Notes under the pieces: generated by a model
What the model was told of the DNA's origin: nothing
Databases searched by the model: none
What the model saw: the letters and a program-made list of their open reading frames with translations, nothing else
Position numbers and translations under genes: made by a program
Part shown: in pieces, positions 17,780-27,154 of the stretch
How the letters are laid out: each line of letters opens with the position of its first letter
Position numbering within the stretch: position 1 is the stretch's first letter
From: Natronospirillum sp965602035
Lineage (GTDB): Bacteria > Pseudomonadota > Gammaproteobacteria > Pseudomonadales > Natronospirillaceae
Length of the DNA: 64,000 bases
Assembly (NCBI GenBank): GCA_965602035.1
Contig: OZ271919.1
Span: forward strand, 2,232,001-2,296,000
Reading direction: 5' to 3'

Positions 17780-18466
17780 ATGAGCCTTATCGCCGAACGT
17801 TGGCAGCAGATTCAGACCCGGGTACAGGAAGCCAGCGCGGCTGCGGGGCGTGATCCGGAGTCGGTGCTGGTACTCGCGGTCAGCAAGACATTTCCGATGG
17901 AGGCCATCGGCGAGGCATACGCGGCCGGCGCCCGCGACTTCGGCGAGAATTACGTGCAGGAAGCAGTGGAAAAAATCGATCACTGCCCTTACCCGGACAT
18001 TATCTGGCACTTTATCGGCCCGCTGCAGTCGAACAAGACCCGGGCTATTGCCACACGTGCCGACTGGGTGCATACGGTGGATCGTCTGAAAATCGCACGT
18101 AGGCTGAGTGAACAGCGCCCCCCAGACCGGCCGCCTCTGAATCTGTGTCTGCAGGTCAATATCAGTAAAGACCCCAACAAGGCCGGCGTAACCCCGGAGG
18201 AAATACCCGCACTGGCGGATCAGGTAGCAGCCATGGGCAACTTACGGCTGCGCGGGTTGATGACAATTCCGGCCCAGGGTTTAAGCCGCGATGAATTGAT
18301 GGAACAATACCGGCAAATGGCCGCCTTACTGGCGGCTCTTCAGGCCCGCCACGCGGAGTGTGACATGCTCTCCATGGGTATGTCCGACGACCTGTCAGAA
18401 GCGATCGCCTGTGGCAGTACCTGTATTCGCATCGGCCGTGGCATTTTCGGTGCCCGGGAAACCTGA
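17780..18466 (+). CDS. yggS: YggS family pyridoxal-phosphate homeostasis protein
   Basis: This 228-residue TIM-barrel protein binds pyridoxal 5'-phosphate and maintains vitamin B6 and amino-acid balance. The cofactor lysine is in LAVSKTFP near residue 36. DFGENYVQEAVEK, WHFIGPLQSNK and MSMGMSDDLSEAI are family hallmarks. It lies before proC, a widespread pairing. Confidence 0.96.
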   Translation: MSLIAERWQQIQTRVQEASAAAGRDPESVLVLAVSKTFPMEAIGEAYAAGARDFGENYVQEAVEKIDHCPYPDIIWHFIGPLQSNKTRAIATRADWVHTVDRLKIARRLSEQRPPDRPPLNLCLQVNISKDPNKAGVTPEEIPALADQVAAMGNLRLRGLMTIPAQGLSRDELMEQYRQMAALLAALQARHAECDMLSMGMSDDLSEAIACGSTCIRIGRGIFGARET

Positions 18467-18551
18467 CGGGCTGACGAGCACTGAGCGCCCCGGTCCGGTA
18501 GGATGGGCCAACCCGTAAAACCAACACCTGAGCGACGTGGAAAAGCAACCC

Positions 18552-19373
18552 ATGGACAGTATTGCATTTATCGGCACCGGGAATATGGCAAGTGCCATTA
18601 TCGGCGGGCTCATTGCGGATGGCGTGTCGGCGGAATCTCTGACCGGCACCACTCACAGCAGCGCCAGCGCGGAGCGCGCGTCGCGTGAACTCGGCATTCG
18701 GGTCACTACCGACAACGACGCTGCGATTGCCGGCGCCGATGTCGTGGTTCTGGGCGTCAAACCCCAGATGCTCGCGGACGTCTGCCGTGCCATTGCCCCG
18801 GCGGTGCAGGCCGGAAAACCGCTGGTCGTCTCCATTGCCGCCGGTATAGAGGCCGGGGCGATCGCACGGTGGCTGAATGCGGACCTGCCGATGGTGCGCT
18901 GTATGCCCAACACCCCGTCGTTGGTGGGAACCGGTGTGAGCGGGCTGTACGCAAACGAAAAAGTAACGGCCCGTGAACGAGAACTGGCGGAACGCATGTT
19001 TTCAGCCGTCGGTCAGGTACACTGGGTAGACGACGAGCAGGACCTGCACCTGATCACTGCGATATGTGGCAGTGCACCGGCCTATTTCTACCGGTTCGCC
19101 GAGGCTCTGGCCGGTGCGGCGGTGCAGCGGGGCATGGGTGAAGAGACGGCCCGGGCGCTGGTCGGCCAGGTGGCACTCGGAGCCGCCAGAATGATGACCG
19201 AGACGGGCGAGACACCCGGCGAATTGCGTCGCCGTGTTACGTCGCCGGGGGGCACAACGGAACAGGCGCTCCAACGGTTCGATGCAGCCGACCTTGATGC
19301 CATCGTCAACGAAGCAGTCGACGCCTGCATCGTTCGGAGCCGACAGTTGTCCGACGAACTGGGCAACCGCTGA
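18552..19373 (+). CDS. proC: Pyrroline-5-carboxylate reductase
   Basis: ProC reduces pyrroline-5-carboxylate to proline with NAD(P)H. The 273-residue protein has the Rossmann motif FIGTGNMASAI at the N terminus, MPNTPSLVGTGVSGL near 119, and the signature region GETPGELRRRVTSPGGTT near the C terminus. ATG at 18552 has GGAAAAG upstream; the longer GTG start at 18537 is less likely. Confidence 0.97.
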   Translation: MDSIAFIGTGNMASAIIGGLIADGVSAESLTGTTHSSASAERASRELGIRVTTDNDAAIAGADVVVLGVKPQMLADVCRAIAPAVQAGKPLVVSIAAGIEAGAIARWLNADLPMVRCMPNTPSLVGTGVSGLYANEKVTARERELAERMFSAVGQVHWVDDEQDLHLITAICGSAPAYFYRFAEALAGAAVQRGMGEETARALVGQVALGAARMMTETGETPGELRRRVTSPGGTTEQALQRFDAADLDAIVNEAVDACIVRSRQLSDELGNR

Positions 19374-19441
19374 GGGCTGGCCCGTTCGGGGGCAACCCGC
19401 TTATACCAAGACAACGTTTGATCAATCTGTAGGAGCCCGGC

Positions 19442-20029
19442 ATGGCCGAAATTTATGTACTCCTGGTAAAAACCGCCTTCGCGATTCTGCTGATCGCAAC
19501 GGCGGCACGGTTCCTGGCGCAGGTCGCCAATGTGGATCCCTACGGACCGATGGCAGACACCATCCGCCGGATTACCAGCCCGTTTGTCATGCCGGTGAAC
19601 CGGCTGGTGCCGCGCGTTGGCGGCCTGGATACGGCATCGCTGGTCATTATATGGGTGGCTCAGGCTGCCATGGCCTTTCTTCTGGTCAGCATCCTGCCAC
19701 AACTCTCGGCATCGCCGGCCACCATTCTGGTCGGGGCAGCGTTTGCCTCGGCGGGGCTTCTGCTGGAGGTCGCTCGCTGGTCAATGATCATTGTTGCCAT
19801 CGGCAGCTGGCTGGCCTCCGGACCACCGAACCCCTTGTTGGCGTTCCTCGGTCAGATGATTGAACCGGTGGTGGCGCCGTTCCGCAAACTGAACCTCCAG
19901 GTGGGTATGCTCGACCTGAGCTACCTGCTGGCGTTTCTGGCGCTCTACATCGTTCATGGCATTCTGCGCGGTGTTGCCTACAGCGTCGTTCCGATCGGGC
20001 CGATTCGCATCGCATTTCTGGGGCTGTAA
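19442..20029 (+). CDS. yggT: YggT family membrane protein
   Basis: The 195-residue protein carries two YggT repeats, each with hydrophobic helices and a positively charged PFVMPVNRLVPRVGG or PVVAPFRKL segment. It has about four membrane spans. The family function is not settled; osmotic adaptation and septum-related roles are suggested elsewhere. TAGGAG sits before the start. It lies between proC and metX as in Pseudomonas, and metX starts four bases after the stop. Confidence 0.93.
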   Translation: MAEIYVLLVKTAFAILLIATAARFLAQVANVDPYGPMADTIRRITSPFVMPVNRLVPRVGGLDTASLVIIWVAQAAMAFLLVSILPQLSASPATILVGAAFASAGLLLEVARWSMIIVAIGSWLASGPPNPLLAFLGQMIEPVVAPFRKLNLQVGMLDLSYLLAFLALYIVHGILRGVAYSVVPIGPIRIAFLGL

Positions 20030-20032
20030 TTG

Positions 20033-21190
20033 ATGCCGGATACTATTGGCAGCGGCAGCTCCGTCGGGCTCGTAACGCCTGAAGTCGCGGCTTTCGATAC
20101 GCCTCTGCCGCTGCGCAGCGGGCGTGTTCTGCCGTCGTACGAGCTGGTATACGAAACCTATGGCGAGCTGAATGCCGAGCGCAACAACGCCATTCTGGTC
20201 TGTCACGCACTGAGCGGCCACCACCATGCCGCCGGCTATCACAACCCTGACGAGAGCAAGCCCGGCTGGTGGGATGCCTGTATCGGGCCGGGCAAGGCAC
20301 TCGATACCAACCGGTATTTTGTGGTCAGCCTGAACAATCTCGGTGGCTGCCATGGCAGTACGGGGCCTCAATCCGTCAACCCCGAAACCGGCAGAATCTG
20401 GGGCCCGGACTTCCCGGTATTCGCGGTGCGCGACTGGGTAAAAAGTCAGGCTCGTCTGGCCGACCGGCTGGGCATCGACTGCTGGCTTGCGGTGGTGGGC
20501 GGCTCATTGGGTGGCATGCAGGCACTACGCTGGTCTATCGACTACCCCGAGCGTGTGAAAGGCGCCGCCGTCATTGCAGCGGCACCCAAGCTGACAGCGC
20601 AGAATATCGCGTTCAATGAGGTCGCCCGCCAGGCCATCATCAACGACCCGGACTTTCACGACGGTTATTACCAGGAACACAACGCCTACCCGAAACAGGG
20701 GCTGATGCTGGCCCGAATGCTCGGCCACATTACCTACCTGTCAGATCAGGGCATGCGCGAAAAGTTCGGGCGCGACCTCAAAACCGGCAAGCTCAGCTTT
20801 GACTACGATGTCGACTTTCAGGTGGAAAGCTACCTGCGGTACCAGGGAGAGAATTTTTCTTCCAACTTCGATGCCAACACCTACCTGTTGATGACCAAGG
20901 CGCTCGATTATTTTGACCCGGCTGCGGATCATAACCACGACCTGGCCAAATGCCTGTCACAGGCGATGGCGCGGTTTCTGGTGGTGTCCTTTTCCAGTGA
21001 CTGGCGTTTCTCACCGGAGCGCAGCGAAGAAATCGTGCGTGCACTGGTCGATGCCCGGCGCGATGTGACCTACCTCGAAATTGACGCGCCGCAGGGGCAT
21101 GATGCGTTTCTGTTCCCGATACGCCCTTATGTCAGCGCGCTTTCCGGGTTTCTGAATCGCCTGGATCAGGAGCAGCGTCATGATGCGTAA
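20033..21190 (+). CDS. metX: Homoserine O-acyltransferase MetX
   Basis: MetX acylates homoserine in methionine synthesis. The 385-residue alpha/beta-hydrolase-fold enzyme has CHALSGHHHAAG for the oxyanion region, the nucleophile elbow VVGGSLGGMQ and the C-terminal GHDAFL histidine. Gammaproteobacterial members are often succinyltransferases rather than acetyltransferases; the sequence alone does not decide. ATG at 20033 follows an in-frame TTG at 20030. It overlaps metW by 11 bases. Confidence 0.96.
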   Translation: MPDTIGSGSSVGLVTPEVAAFDTPLPLRSGRVLPSYELVYETYGELNAERNNAILVCHALSGHHHAAGYHNPDESKPGWWDACIGPGKALDTNRYFVVSLNNLGGCHGSTGPQSVNPETGRIWGPDFPVFAVRDWVKSQARLADRLGIDCWLAVVGGSLGGMQALRWSIDYPERVKGAAVIAAAPKLTAQNIAFNEVARQAIINDPDFHDGYYQEHNAYPKQGLMLARMLGHITYLSDQGMREKFGRDLKTGKLSFDYDVDFQVESYLRYQGENFSSNFDANTYLLMTKALDYFDPAADHNHDLAKCLSQAMARFLVVSFSSDWRFSPERSEEIVRALVDARRDVTYLEIDAPQGHDAFLFPIRPYVSALSGFLNRLDQEQRHDA

Positions 21191-21794
21191 CGACCTCAAG
21201 ACCATCGCCGAGGCGGTGCCGAGAAACGCCCGGGTACTGGACCTGGGTTGCGGCGATGGCGAACTGCTCGCGCATCTGCGTGAAACCCGTGGTGTCTCGG
21301 GCATGGGTGTCGAAATCGACACCGACAGCATTCTCGCCTGCATCGAGCGCGGCGTGCCGGTGATTCAGAATGACCTCGACACCGGGCTGGCCGATTTCAG
21401 GGACAAGAGCTTTGATCTGGTGATCATGTCGCAATCGTTCCAGCAGATGAAGTCGCCACACCGAACGCTGCAGGAAATGCTGCGTATCGGCCACGAAGCC
21501 ATTGTGACGTTTCCGAACTTCGGGCACTGGAACACCCGGCGGTACCTGTTCTTCCTCGGCCGTATGCCGATGTCGAGGACGCTGCCCTATCGCTGGTTCG
21601 ACACGCCGAACATACACCTGTGTACCTGCCGTGATTTCGAGCAACTCTGCATCGATTACAGCGTGCGAATCCGCCAGCGTACCGTTGTGGACAGTCAACA
21701 CCGGAGCCAGCGGTTGATATCCTTGTTACCGAACCTGTTCGGCGAAATTGCCATATACCACGTGGACAAACCCGGGAGTGCAGCCAGCTCATGA
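21180..21794 (+). CDS. metW: Methionine biosynthesis protein MetW
   Basis: MetW is a methyltransferase-fold partner of MetX, and in several proteobacteria both are needed for methionine synthesis. The 204-residue protein has VLDLGCGDGELLAHL near residue 20, MSQSFQQM and the FPNFGHWNTRRYLFF region diagnostic of MetW. Either of two adjacent ATGs (21180, 21183) may be used. The start lies inside metX and the stop overlaps the next start. Confidence 0.95.
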   Translation: MMRNDLKTIAEAVPRNARVLDLGCGDGELLAHLRETRGVSGMGVEIDTDSILACIERGVPVIQNDLDTGLADFRDKSFDLVIMSQSFQQMKSPHRTLQEMLRIGHEAIVTFPNFGHWNTRRYLFFLGRMPMSRTLPYRWFDTPNIHLCTCRDFEQLCIDYSVRIRQRTVVDSQHRSQRLISLLPNLFGEIAIYHVDKPGSAASS

Positions 21795-22231
21795 GATTTC
21801 GACACACCCTGCTGACCCTTGTCGCCCTGCTGCCACTGCTCGGCTCTGCCGAGACTCAGACATTCGGCCCGTGGGACGTACACTACACGGTACTGCCGAC
21901 CACTCAGCTCAGTGCCGACATTGCACGTTCCTATGACATACCGCGGGCCAACAATACGGCGTTCGTGAATATCGCCGTTACGGACAATCGCGTTGATACG
22001 GTTCAGGGGGAGACGGCGGAGGTAACGGGAGCATTCCGTAACCTGGTCGGCCAGAGCACCACGCTGACGTTCCGGGAATTCGATGAAGGAAACGCGGTTT
22101 ATTACATCGCGACATTCCAGTTCCCGCACCGCGAGCGCCTGAGGTTCACCGTCACCGTCGCGCCGGATTCCGACGATCAGGCCTACACACTCGAGTTTGC
22201 GCAGGAAATCTACCGTGAGGACCGACCATGA
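21791..22231 (+). CDS. DUF4426 family exported protein
   Basis: The 146-residue protein has an N-terminal signal peptide (about 1-20, ending near GSA-ET) and a beta-rich mature domain containing VHYTVLPTTQL and NIAVTDN, as in the DUF4426 family. Its function is unknown. A homologue sits between metW and rdgB in Pseudomonas too. It overlaps both neighbours by four bases (ATGA), so it is tightly coupled to a housekeeping operon without an obvious role in it. Confidence 0.85.
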   Translation: MRFRHTLLTLVALLPLLGSAETQTFGPWDVHYTVLPTTQLSADIARSYDIPRANNTAFVNIAVTDNRVDTVQGETAEVTGAFRNLVGQSTTLTFREFDEGNAVYYIATFQFPHRERLRFTVTVAPDSDDQAYTLEFAQEIYREDRP

Positions 22232-22827
22232 GAGAGTTGGTACTGGCCAGCAATAACCGCGGCAAGCTGAATGAATTCAGTCGGCTGCTGGGAACCCTGC
22301 AGCTCCGCGTGCATCCTCAGAGTGATTTCGACGTACCTGACGCCGATGAAACCGGGTTGACCTTTGTCGAGAACGCGCTGCTGAAAGCCCGCCACGCGGC
22401 GACGCTCACCGGTATGGCGTCGTTGGCCGATGACTCCGGGCTGGAAGTGGATGCGCTGAATGGCGAGCCGGGTATCTATTCGGCGCGCTACGCCGGCCGC
22501 CACGGTGACGATGCCGCAAATAATCAGCGCCTGCTGGAAAAGCTCGATGGCCTGCCGGAACAGGAGCGCACAGCCCGGTTCATTTGTGTACTGGTCATAC
22601 TTCGACACGCCGAAGACCCGAGGCCGCTGATCTGCGAAGCCGCCTGGGAAGGAACTATCGGCACGGCTGCACAGGGCGAGGGTGGTTTCGGTTACGACCC
22701 GCTGTTCCAGGTACCCGGCTATAACTGTTCAGCCGCGGCTCTGCCCAGCGGCGTCAAGGACCAGATCAGCCACCGTGCTCTGGCCAGCCGGAAACTGGTC
22801 GCTGCACTGCCAAACTGGCTGAAATGA
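22228..22827 (+). CDS. rdgB: dITP/XTP pyrophosphatase
   Basis: RdgB hydrolyses non-canonical purine nucleoside triphosphates (dITP, XTP) to keep them out of DNA. The 199-residue protein has LASNNRGKLNEF at the N terminus, the ADDSGLEVDAL motif, GIYSARYAG, GGFGYDPLF and the C-terminal KDQISHRALA. All are standard. It overlaps hemW by four bases. Confidence 0.97.
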   Translation: MRELVLASNNRGKLNEFSRLLGTLQLRVHPQSDFDVPDADETGLTFVENALLKARHAATLTGMASLADDSGLEVDALNGEPGIYSARYAGRHGDDAANNQRLLEKLDGLPEQERTARFICVLVILRHAEDPRPLICEAAWEGTIGTAAQGEGGFGYDPLFQVPGYNCSAAALPSGVKDQISHRALASRKLVAALPNWLK

Positions 22828-23972
22828 CCCCGCCCATAATTACGCTGCCGCCACTTGGCCTGTACGTTCATTTCCCCTGGTGTGTCAGAAAGTGCCCATA
22901 CTGCGATTTCAATTCGCATGAGCGGTCCGGCGAACTCCCTCAGCGCGAATACATCGACCAGTTAATTGCGGATCTGCAGCATGAGTTGTCGCTCGTGCCG
23001 GACGGGCGACTCATAGAAACGGTGTTTATCGGCGGCGGCACCCCCAGCCTGATATCGGGCGATGGCATCGCACGGCTGCTCGATGCGCTGCGGGCAACCG
23101 GACGTCTCGGCAGTAGTGCCGAAATTACCCTGGAGGCCAATCCGGGCACGGTGGAACGTCGTTATTTCGCCGATTATGTGGCGGCCGGCGTCAATCGCAT
23201 TTCACTGGGCGTGCAGTCATTCGACCCCGCGCAACTCCAAACACTTGGCCGCATCCACAACACCGAGGACGTGCACCGAGCGTGGGACATACTCGTTGGC
23301 CTGCCGCTTCAGAAGCGCAATATCGACCTGATGCACGGTCTCCCGGAGCAGACGGTGGAGCAGGCAATGGCCGATATCGATGCCGCACTGGCCCTGGCGC
23401 CGGGCCATATCTCCTGGTATCAGCTCACCCTCGAACCCAACACGCGCTTCTATCGCTACCCGCCCGAGCTGCCCGACGAGGACGCACTGACCGATATTGA
23501 GCAGGCCGGCCACGCTCGGCTCGCGGCAGCCGGCTACCGGCAATACGAAATTTCCGCCTTCGCCCGGCCAGACCAGACCTGCGAACACAACCGGCTCTAC
23601 TGGAACTTTGGCGATTACCTCGGCATTGGCGCCGGTGCCCATGGCAAGGTCACTACGACCGACACCATTGTTCGCACCCAACGAACGCGGCAGCCTGAGC
23701 ACTACCTGGCAGCCATCGATTTCGGCCGCAGGCACCAGGTGGTTCAGGCGCGCGACCTGCCATTTGAATACATGCTGAACGTTTTGCGCCTGCGCGCGGG
23801 TGCACCACACGATCAGTTCGAGGCACGCACGGGTCTGCCGTTAACCGGCATTCAGCCCGCCGTGGACCGCCTGATTCAAAAGGGAGTTCTGCACCCGGAC
23901 CGACACCAGCTCACCGAGCGCGGCTGGTGGTTCTACAACGATGCGGTTGCGGAATTCCTGCCGAGTGAGTGA
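22824..23972 (+). CDS. hemW: Radical SAM family heme chaperone HemW
   Basis: HemW binds heme and a [4Fe-4S] cluster and delivers heme to respiratory enzymes; it was formerly called an oxygen-independent coproporphyrinogen oxidase. The 382-residue protein has the radical SAM motif CVRKCPYCDF (CX3CX2C), GGGTPSLI, and the HemW-type EHNRLYWNFGDYLGIGAGAHG region. It lacks the N-terminal extension of true HemN. It is last in the metX-metW-DUF4426-rdgB-hemW chain. Confidence 0.96.
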   Translation: MTPPIITLPPLGLYVHFPWCVRKCPYCDFNSHERSGELPQREYIDQLIADLQHELSLVPDGRLIETVFIGGGTPSLISGDGIARLLDALRATGRLGSSAEITLEANPGTVERRYFADYVAAGVNRISLGVQSFDPAQLQTLGRIHNTEDVHRAWDILVGLPLQKRNIDLMHGLPEQTVEQAMADIDAALALAPGHISWYQLTLEPNTRFYRYPPELPDEDALTDIEQAGHARLAAAGYRQYEISAFARPDQTCEHNRLYWNFGDYLGIGAGAHGKVTTTDTIVRTQRTRQPEHYLAAIDFGRRHQVVQARDLPFEYMLNVLRLRAGAPHDQFEARTGLPLTGIQPAVDRLIQKGVLHPDRHQLTERGWWFYNDAVAEFLPSE

Positions 23973-23992
23973 TCGGACACTCTGCCCGGATT

Positions 23993-24457
23993 TCAGGGAA
24001 ATGCCATGGTATGAGATTGCCAGTCGGAGGGGTCGGCCAACGCCGCAAACCACGACTCATACACCAGCACCGCCGCTTCACTGTCCACGGAATGCGCACC
24101 GAAGTCGGTAATGCCCCGCGCTCTGGCGGCCTGCTTGACCATCTGGGAGGTCAGGCGTTCGTCCCAGGCCAGCGCCGGCAGACCGAGGCGCCCGTGTAAT
24201 CGCCGTCGGAACTTGTCCGCGCGGCGCGTCATATCCGTCACTTCGCCATCAAGATCGAGCGGCAGCCCGACCAGAAGCCCGTTCGGCCGCCAGTAGGCGA
24301 CTCGCTGCTCAACATCGGCCCAGTCCGGCGTGCCGTTCGACATGGTCAGCGTGGGCAAGGGCCGGGCCTGGCCGGTGATACTCTCACCAATCGCCACGCC
24401 GGTGCGGCGCAGACCGAAATCGAAGACCAATAACTGAAACCCGTTGCCTGAATTCAT
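23993..24457 (-). CDS. ruvX: Holliday junction resolvase-like protein RuvX (YqgF)
   Basis: The 154-residue RNase H-fold protein has FDFGLRRTGVA for the first catalytic aspartate, a GLPLDLDG motif and WDERLTS. The last aspartate region is near HSVDSEAAVLV. The family takes part in pre-16S rRNA 5' processing and is proposed to resolve junctions. Pseudomonas has yqgE between ruvX and tonB, but here tonB comes directly before ruvX with a 27-base gap, so yqgE is missing from this locus. Confidence 0.93.
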   Translation of the reverse strand: MNSGNGFQLLVFDFGLRRTGVAIGESITGQARPLPTLTMSNGTPDWADVEQRVAYWRPNGLLVGLPLDLDGEVTDMTRRADKFRRRLHGRLGLPALAWDERLTSQMVKQAARARGITDFGAHSVDSEAAVLVYESWFAALADPSDWQSHTMAFP

Positions 24458-24484
24458 GGCGCCGTGCCTGTGGTCACGGTCGGA

Positions 24485-25345
24485 TCAATCGGCACGGACT
24501 TCACCATCCACCTCAAAGCGCAGCGTGCGGATAACCTCCAGCACATCAAACGACGCCCGCATGGCCTGGGGAAAGGGCGGAAACGGCGCCGCCAGCTCCA
24601 CGATGGTCTGAGCCGCCTGGTCCAGTACATTGTGGCCGGAGCTGTCGAGCAGCCGGACTTCCTGCAGCGACCCATCCGGATTGATCCGTGTCAGCAGGCG
24701 CACATCGCCCGAAAGCCGGTCCGCCCGGGCACTGCGCGGATAATTGGCGTTGCCGATCCGCTCCACGGCCTGTTGCCAGTCCAGAATGTAATCCGCTTCC
24801 AGCGCCGCCCGCGCCGACACTGCTGTCAGGGTCCGTACCCGTGGCCGCTCGGCATACTGCTGCTGTCGCTCCTCGAGCATCGCCCGCAATGTGGCGATAT
24901 CTGCTGTGGTAAGCTGGGTCAGGTCGAATGGGCTGTCCGCATCGCTGGCACTGACGGTGACGTCCTCGGCGGGCAACGACCAGGCCGACTCGCCCGTGGT
25001 GGCCACCAGCGGCAACCGTTGCTCGCTGCGTGCTGCCAGCACTGCCAGCGGTTCCGGCATGACCGGCTGCACCCGATTGGCCGGGAACTCGGCCTCCTGA
25101 GGACTGCTCAACGGTTCCGCGCGCACATCGTCGCCGCTGCCGGTCTGATCGTCAGCGGCAATGAAATCCGTATCGTCCGGGCGCTCGCCCGGCATCAGGG
25201 AAACCGTAATCTCCTGCACGGCGGGACTCCCCTCGCCACTGTTCACCGTAAAGGTGACCCCGAGAAGCACGAACCCGTGCAGAATCAGCATCACGACCAG
25301 AGTGAAAATCAGCCGATCAGCGGGAGAAACCTGAGCACCGCTCAT
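24485..25345 (-). CDS. tonB: TonB family energy transducer
   Basis: The 286-residue protein has an N-terminal membrane span (about 13-32) and a periplasmic part ending in a TonB C-terminal domain: NYPRSARADRLSGDVRL, then LDSSGHNVLDQAAQ and PFPPFP. The middle is acidic and lacks the long proline-rich spacer of E. coli TonB. It probably couples proton-motive force to outer-membrane receptors or serves as a periplasmic linker. No exbB/exbD is near. The stop is close to ruvX and the start close to the gshB end. Confidence 0.88.
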   Translation of the reverse strand: MSGAQVSPADRLIFTLVVMLILHGFVLLGVTFTVNSGEGSPAVQEITVSLMPGERPDDTDFIAADDQTGSGDDVRAEPLSSPQEAEFPANRVQPVMPEPLAVLAARSEQRLPLVATTGESAWSLPAEDVTVSASDADSPFDLTQLTTADIATLRAMLEERQQQYAERPRVRTLTAVSARAALEADYILDWQQAVERIGNANYPRSARADRLSGDVRLLTRINPDGSLQEVRLLDSSGHNVLDQAAQTIVELAAPFPPFPQAMRASFDVLEVIRTLRFEVDGEVRAD

Positions 25346-25354
25346 GCCGGTGCG

Positions 25355-26308
25355 TTACCGCGCCGCATGCCAGCGGGCAATGGCGTCCATCAGCATGCCA
25401 CCAATGTCCGTGCCCTGCTGGTCGTCAATTTCGCGGATACAGGTCGGGCTGGTTACATTGACCTCGGTGAGGAAATCACCGATGACGTCCAGACCCACAA
25501 ACATCAGCCCCTTGGCCCGAACGATCGGCCCGATGGCTTCGGCGATTTCGCGGTCTCTGGTACTCAGCGGCCTGGCCACACCGCGCCCACCGGCTGCCAG
25601 GTTGCCCCGGGTCTCCCCTTCGGCCGGAATCCGGGCCAGGCAATAATCCACGGGGACGCCATCCACCAGCAGAATGCGCTTGTCACCGTCCCGAATCTCG
25701 GGAATGTATTTCTGCCCCATGATCATTTCTTCGCCGTGCCGGGTCAGTGTCTCGATGATGACCGACCGGTTAGGCTCGTTGGGTTGCAGGCGGAAGATGG
25801 ACGCGCCGCCCATGCCGTCCAGCGGTTTGAAGATGACATCGCCGTGCGCTGCATGAAACGCTTTGAGCTGGTCGGCATTGGATGTCACCACATGCGGCCC
25901 ACAGAACTCGGGGAAACGCGTGGCGTACAGCTTTTCATTGCAGTCACGCAGCGACTGTGGCCGGTTCACCACCAGAGCACCCTGCGCCTCTGCCATTTCC
26001 AGCACATAGGTGGCGTAGATATAGTCCATGTCGAACGGCGGATCCTGGCGCATCAGGATCACATCGAAATCCGCCAGCGGTGCCTCTGAACTTTCTCCCA
26101 GCGTGTAGTAGTCCGACGGGTCTTTACGCACGGATAGTGGCCGATAACGGGCCATTGGCTGACTGTCGACGACCGAAAGATCCCCCGGTTCCATGTAGAA
26201 AAGCGGCCAATCGCGATCCTGTGCGGCCCAAAGCATGGCCAATGTGCTATCTTTCTTGTAGGTAAGCTGATCGATCGGGTCCATTACCACCGCGATTTTC
26301 AGGGTCAT
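25355..26308 (-). CDS. gshB: Glutathione synthetase
   Basis: GshB joins gamma-glutamylcysteine and glycine with ATP. The 317-residue ATP-grasp enzyme has IAVVMDPIDQL at the N terminus, the Mg/ATP site KPLDGMGGASIFR and FLTEVNVTSPTCIREID near the C terminus. ATG at 26308 (MTLKIAVVMD) gives the conserved N terminus; the open frame extends to 26365. It begins the gshB-tonB-ruvX operon, and the order matches Pseudomonas. Confidence 0.97.
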   Translation of the reverse strand: MTLKIAVVMDPIDQLTYKKDSTLAMLWAAQDRDWPLFYMEPGDLSVVDSQPMARYRPLSVRKDPSDYYTLGESSEAPLADFDVILMRQDPPFDMDYIYATYVLEMAEAQGALVVNRPQSLRDCNEKLYATRFPEFCGPHVVTSNADQLKAFHAAHGDVIFKPLDGMGGASIFRLQPNEPNRSVIIETLTRHGEEMIMGQKYIPEIRDGDKRILLVDGVPVDYCLARIPAEGETRGNLAAGGRGVARPLSTRDREIAEAIGPIVRAKGLMFVGLDVIGDFLTEVNVTSPTCIREIDDQQGTDIGGMLMDAIARWHAAR

Positions 26309-26547
26309 GCGGGCGCCTCTTGTGCCGATAAGATGAACGATAAGGTACCGCCGTATACGTCGCAACCGGTGTCACGGCGATATGCACTTGTCTATCAATG
26401 TGCCGGCTATTCTAGCGAATCGTGCCGCTGCGCGTCATGCTTTGCGATTCGGGGTGAAAATCGCCGGTATTTCCGGCACGCTGGTCTCAGCAATCGGCCC
26501 CCGGGCAACCCTGTGATCGAATGGGAAGTCGGCTCTGTTGGAGTTCT

Positions 26548-27138
26548 ATGGAACAGCCTTTATCACTCTATCGACTGCTTGATGAGCCGGTGCCCGCCGA
26601 TCGAATGGAGGACGTCGATACCGACAGGCTGCGGCTCGCCCATGCGACCTGGCAGTCGATCCTGCTCAGGTTGCTGCGCGACCCTCGCCAGCCGGCAGTG
26701 TTGCAGTATCGCCTGAGCCAGTTGTGCGAACACGTGGAAAAGCAGTTTCAGGGCACAAGTGTCGGGTTGTTCTGGCACACGGCCGGCCTGGTCACCGAGG
26801 CCATCGCCCGCGACCATCTGCACCTCCATCGAGGCCAGCGTCTGGGCACCTGGATGCAACTGGAAAAAGCGTTCCGTCGTCTTCGTCGTAACCTGGCGTC
26901 CGGTGCTCCTGTCGTTCCCGACCGACCCGTAAACTGCGGTCTGCTGCACCTGATACAGCATTGCCACCCGGTGTCACCCGAGCTGGCCGAGGCCCAGACT
27001 ATGGCCAACCTGGAAAAGTGGCTGAACGGCGAACCGGACCCGGATCTGCAACTGCCCGAGCCCGATGAGGCCATGATGGACATGGTTACCCGCTACCTGA
27101 GCAATCCAGCGGACGAGCCCGTGTCCGAACCGGGCTGA
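26548..27138 (+). CDS. Helical protein resembling FimL / ChpA N-terminal domain
   Basis: The 196-residue protein is mostly helical. The stretch around SVGLFWHTAGLVTEAIARD and QLEKAFRRLRRNLASG resembles by eye the N-terminal repeat shared by ChpA and FimL, scaffold-type proteins that regulate type IV pili. In Pseudomonas the pilGHIJK-chpA cluster starts next to gshB, the same place, but none of those genes is here. I infer a relic or functional FimL-like scaffold. The alternative is an unrelated hypothetical. GGAG lies before ATG 26548; a longer start at 26521 is open. Confidence 0.55.
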   Translation: MEQPLSLYRLLDEPVPADRMEDVDTDRLRLAHATWQSILLRLLRDPRQPAVLQYRLSQLCEHVEKQFQGTSVGLFWHTAGLVTEAIARDHLHLHRGQRLGTWMQLEKAFRRLRRNLASGAPVVPDRPVNCGLLHLIQHCHPVSPELAEAQTMANLEKWLNGEPDPDLQLPEPDEAMMDMVTRYLSNPADEPVSEPG

Positions 27139-27154
27139 CACTGAAGGATGGGAA

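Noticed and set aside
24464..26089. Long 541-codon open frame on the plus strand
   Set aside because: It lies antisense to ruvX, tonB and gshB, has no recognisable motif and is Arg/His/Gly-rich as expected from a shadow of GC-rich genes.
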